Source: Meiothermus taiwanensis DSM 14542 (lineage in GTDB: Bacteria; Deinococcota; Deinococci; Deinococcales; Thermaceae). From it: 64,000 nt of DNA. Positions 63,550-64,000 of the stretch are shown here, one piece after another (positions within the stretch are counted from its first letter, which is position 1; each line of letters opens with the position of its first letter). The translations under genes and the position numbers were made by a program. The stretch is taken from assembly GCA_000482765.1 (NCBI GenBank), contig AXWR01000015.1, positions 1 through 64,000 of the forward strand, in the 5' to 3' direction. The notes beneath the pieces were generated by a model. That model made no database searches and was not told the origin of the DNA. It worked only from the letters and a program-made list of their open reading frames with translations.

Positions 63550-64000
63550 TTAGTCGGCGGCCAGGGCCAGCTCGGGTATTTGCAGGCCGACCTGGGCCCC
63601 CAGGCTGCGCAGCCGGTTCTCGATGTCTTCGTAACCGCGTTCGATGTACTGCATTCCGGTGATATGGCTCTCGCCTTCGGCAGCCAGGGCTGCGATAATC
63701 AGCCCCCCTCCGGCCCGAATATCGCGGGCCTCAACGGCGGCCCCGGTGAGCTGGCGGCCCTGAATCACCAGGGTGCGGTCTTTCAGGGTGATATCGGCCC
63801 CCATGCGGGCCAGCTCGCTGGCGTGGGTGAAGCGGTCGGGGTAAACCCGATCCGAGACCAGCGAGGTGCCGTGCACGGTGGCCAGGTAGGCCGTGGCCGG
63901 GGGTTGCAGGTCGGTGACGAAGCCGGGGTATTCGCGGGCCTCGAGGTTGAAAGGCTGGGGGTGGGGGGTGGCTTCCAGGCGGATCCAGTCTTTGCCGGTG
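63550..64000 (-). CDS. murA: UDP-N-acetylglucosamine 1-carboxyvinyltransferase, C-terminal part (partial)
   Basis: First committed step of peptidoglycan synthesis: enolpyruvyl transfer from PEP to UDP-GlcNAc. Only the last 149 codons are in the window; the frame is open to base 64000 and the 5' end lies beyond. Typical MurA blocks are visible: FVTDLQPPATAYLATVHG, SDRVYPDRFTHASELARMGADI, RQLTGAAVEARDIRAGGGLIIAALAAEG and MQYIERGYEDIENRLRSLGA. The active-site Cys region is outside the window. An internal start at 63876 is only an artefact of the window edge. Confidence 0.92.
   Translation of the reverse strand, partial: TGKDWIRLEATPHPQPFNLEAREYPGFVTDLQPPATAYLATVHGTSLVSDRVYPDRFTHASELARMGADITLKDRTLVIQGRQLTGAAVEARDIRAGGGLIIAALAAEGESHITGMQYIERGYEDIENRLRSLGAQVGLQIPELALAAD

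Overview
The window is a high-GC bacterial chromosome segment that most resembles Meiothermus or a close Thermaceae relative. This is inferred from the likeness of the IF-3 and RF2 sequences to those of Thermus, from start codons sitting only a few bases after likely -10 boxes, and from the dense scatter of the hexamer CTCGAG. No rRNA, tRNA or CRISPR array was seen. Most of the window is ordinary housekeeping sequence.

Layout. At 1-1,400 the end of an IS5-like element has inserted into the 3' end of a Fur-family gene, followed by an FtsB-like gene. From 1.4 to 7 kb there are a small acidic protein, a short divergent pyrophosphatase-like protein, thrS behind a likely transcription attenuator, an MFS transporter and an unknown protein. 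From 7.1 to 11.3 kb lies a polyphosphate module (SixA-like phosphatase, Ppx, divergent Ppk). From 11.3 to 15 kb there is an Fe(III)-type ABC importer. From 15 to 24.6 kb are a GT2 transferase, surE, ychF, a decayed vapBC-like pair, a DJ-1-like protein, an S10-like serine carboxypeptidase, a secreted protein, an S41 protease, a thioesterase and an M3 peptidase. From 24.6 to 26.9 kb a five-gene operon lies behind a palindrome-filled promoter; three of its proteins share one short helical motif. From 26.9 to 31 kb are an enoyl-CoA hydratase, infC with an apparent AUA start, and a UvrD/PcrA helicase. From 31 to 36 kb there is an envelope-glycan group (two glycosyltransferases, a polysaccharide deacetylase). 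Then come aconitase, a metal-site-less HMA protein, a VWA protein, an S8 lipoprotein protease, ftsK, two tandem OmpH/Skp genes, pheA and a FemAB-type transferase.

The most interesting part is 50.1-62.2 kb, a coherent short-chain carboxylate (probably acetate) locus: a DnaQ-like exonuclease, a cNMP/CBS/DUF294 protein, a small membrane protein, a sodium:solute symporter with its DUF4212 partner, an acyl-CoA synthetase, an 880-residue protein that fuses a complete IclR-type regulator to a complete acyl-CoA synthetase, and a divergent standard acs. The fused synthetase keeps the ATP-binding loop and the catalytic lysine but is altered at the CoA-side glycine of the hinge motif and at the proline of the GEP motif. 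This suggests a regulator that senses a carboxylate or acyl-adenylate through its own enzyme domain and controls acs from the shared intergenic region. That function is inference; the fusion and the substitutions are directly visible.

The window ends with prfB, which carries the classical programmed +1 frameshift, and the 3' part of murA. A dispersed hairpin repeat occurs upstream of prfB and again at 30.6 kb.
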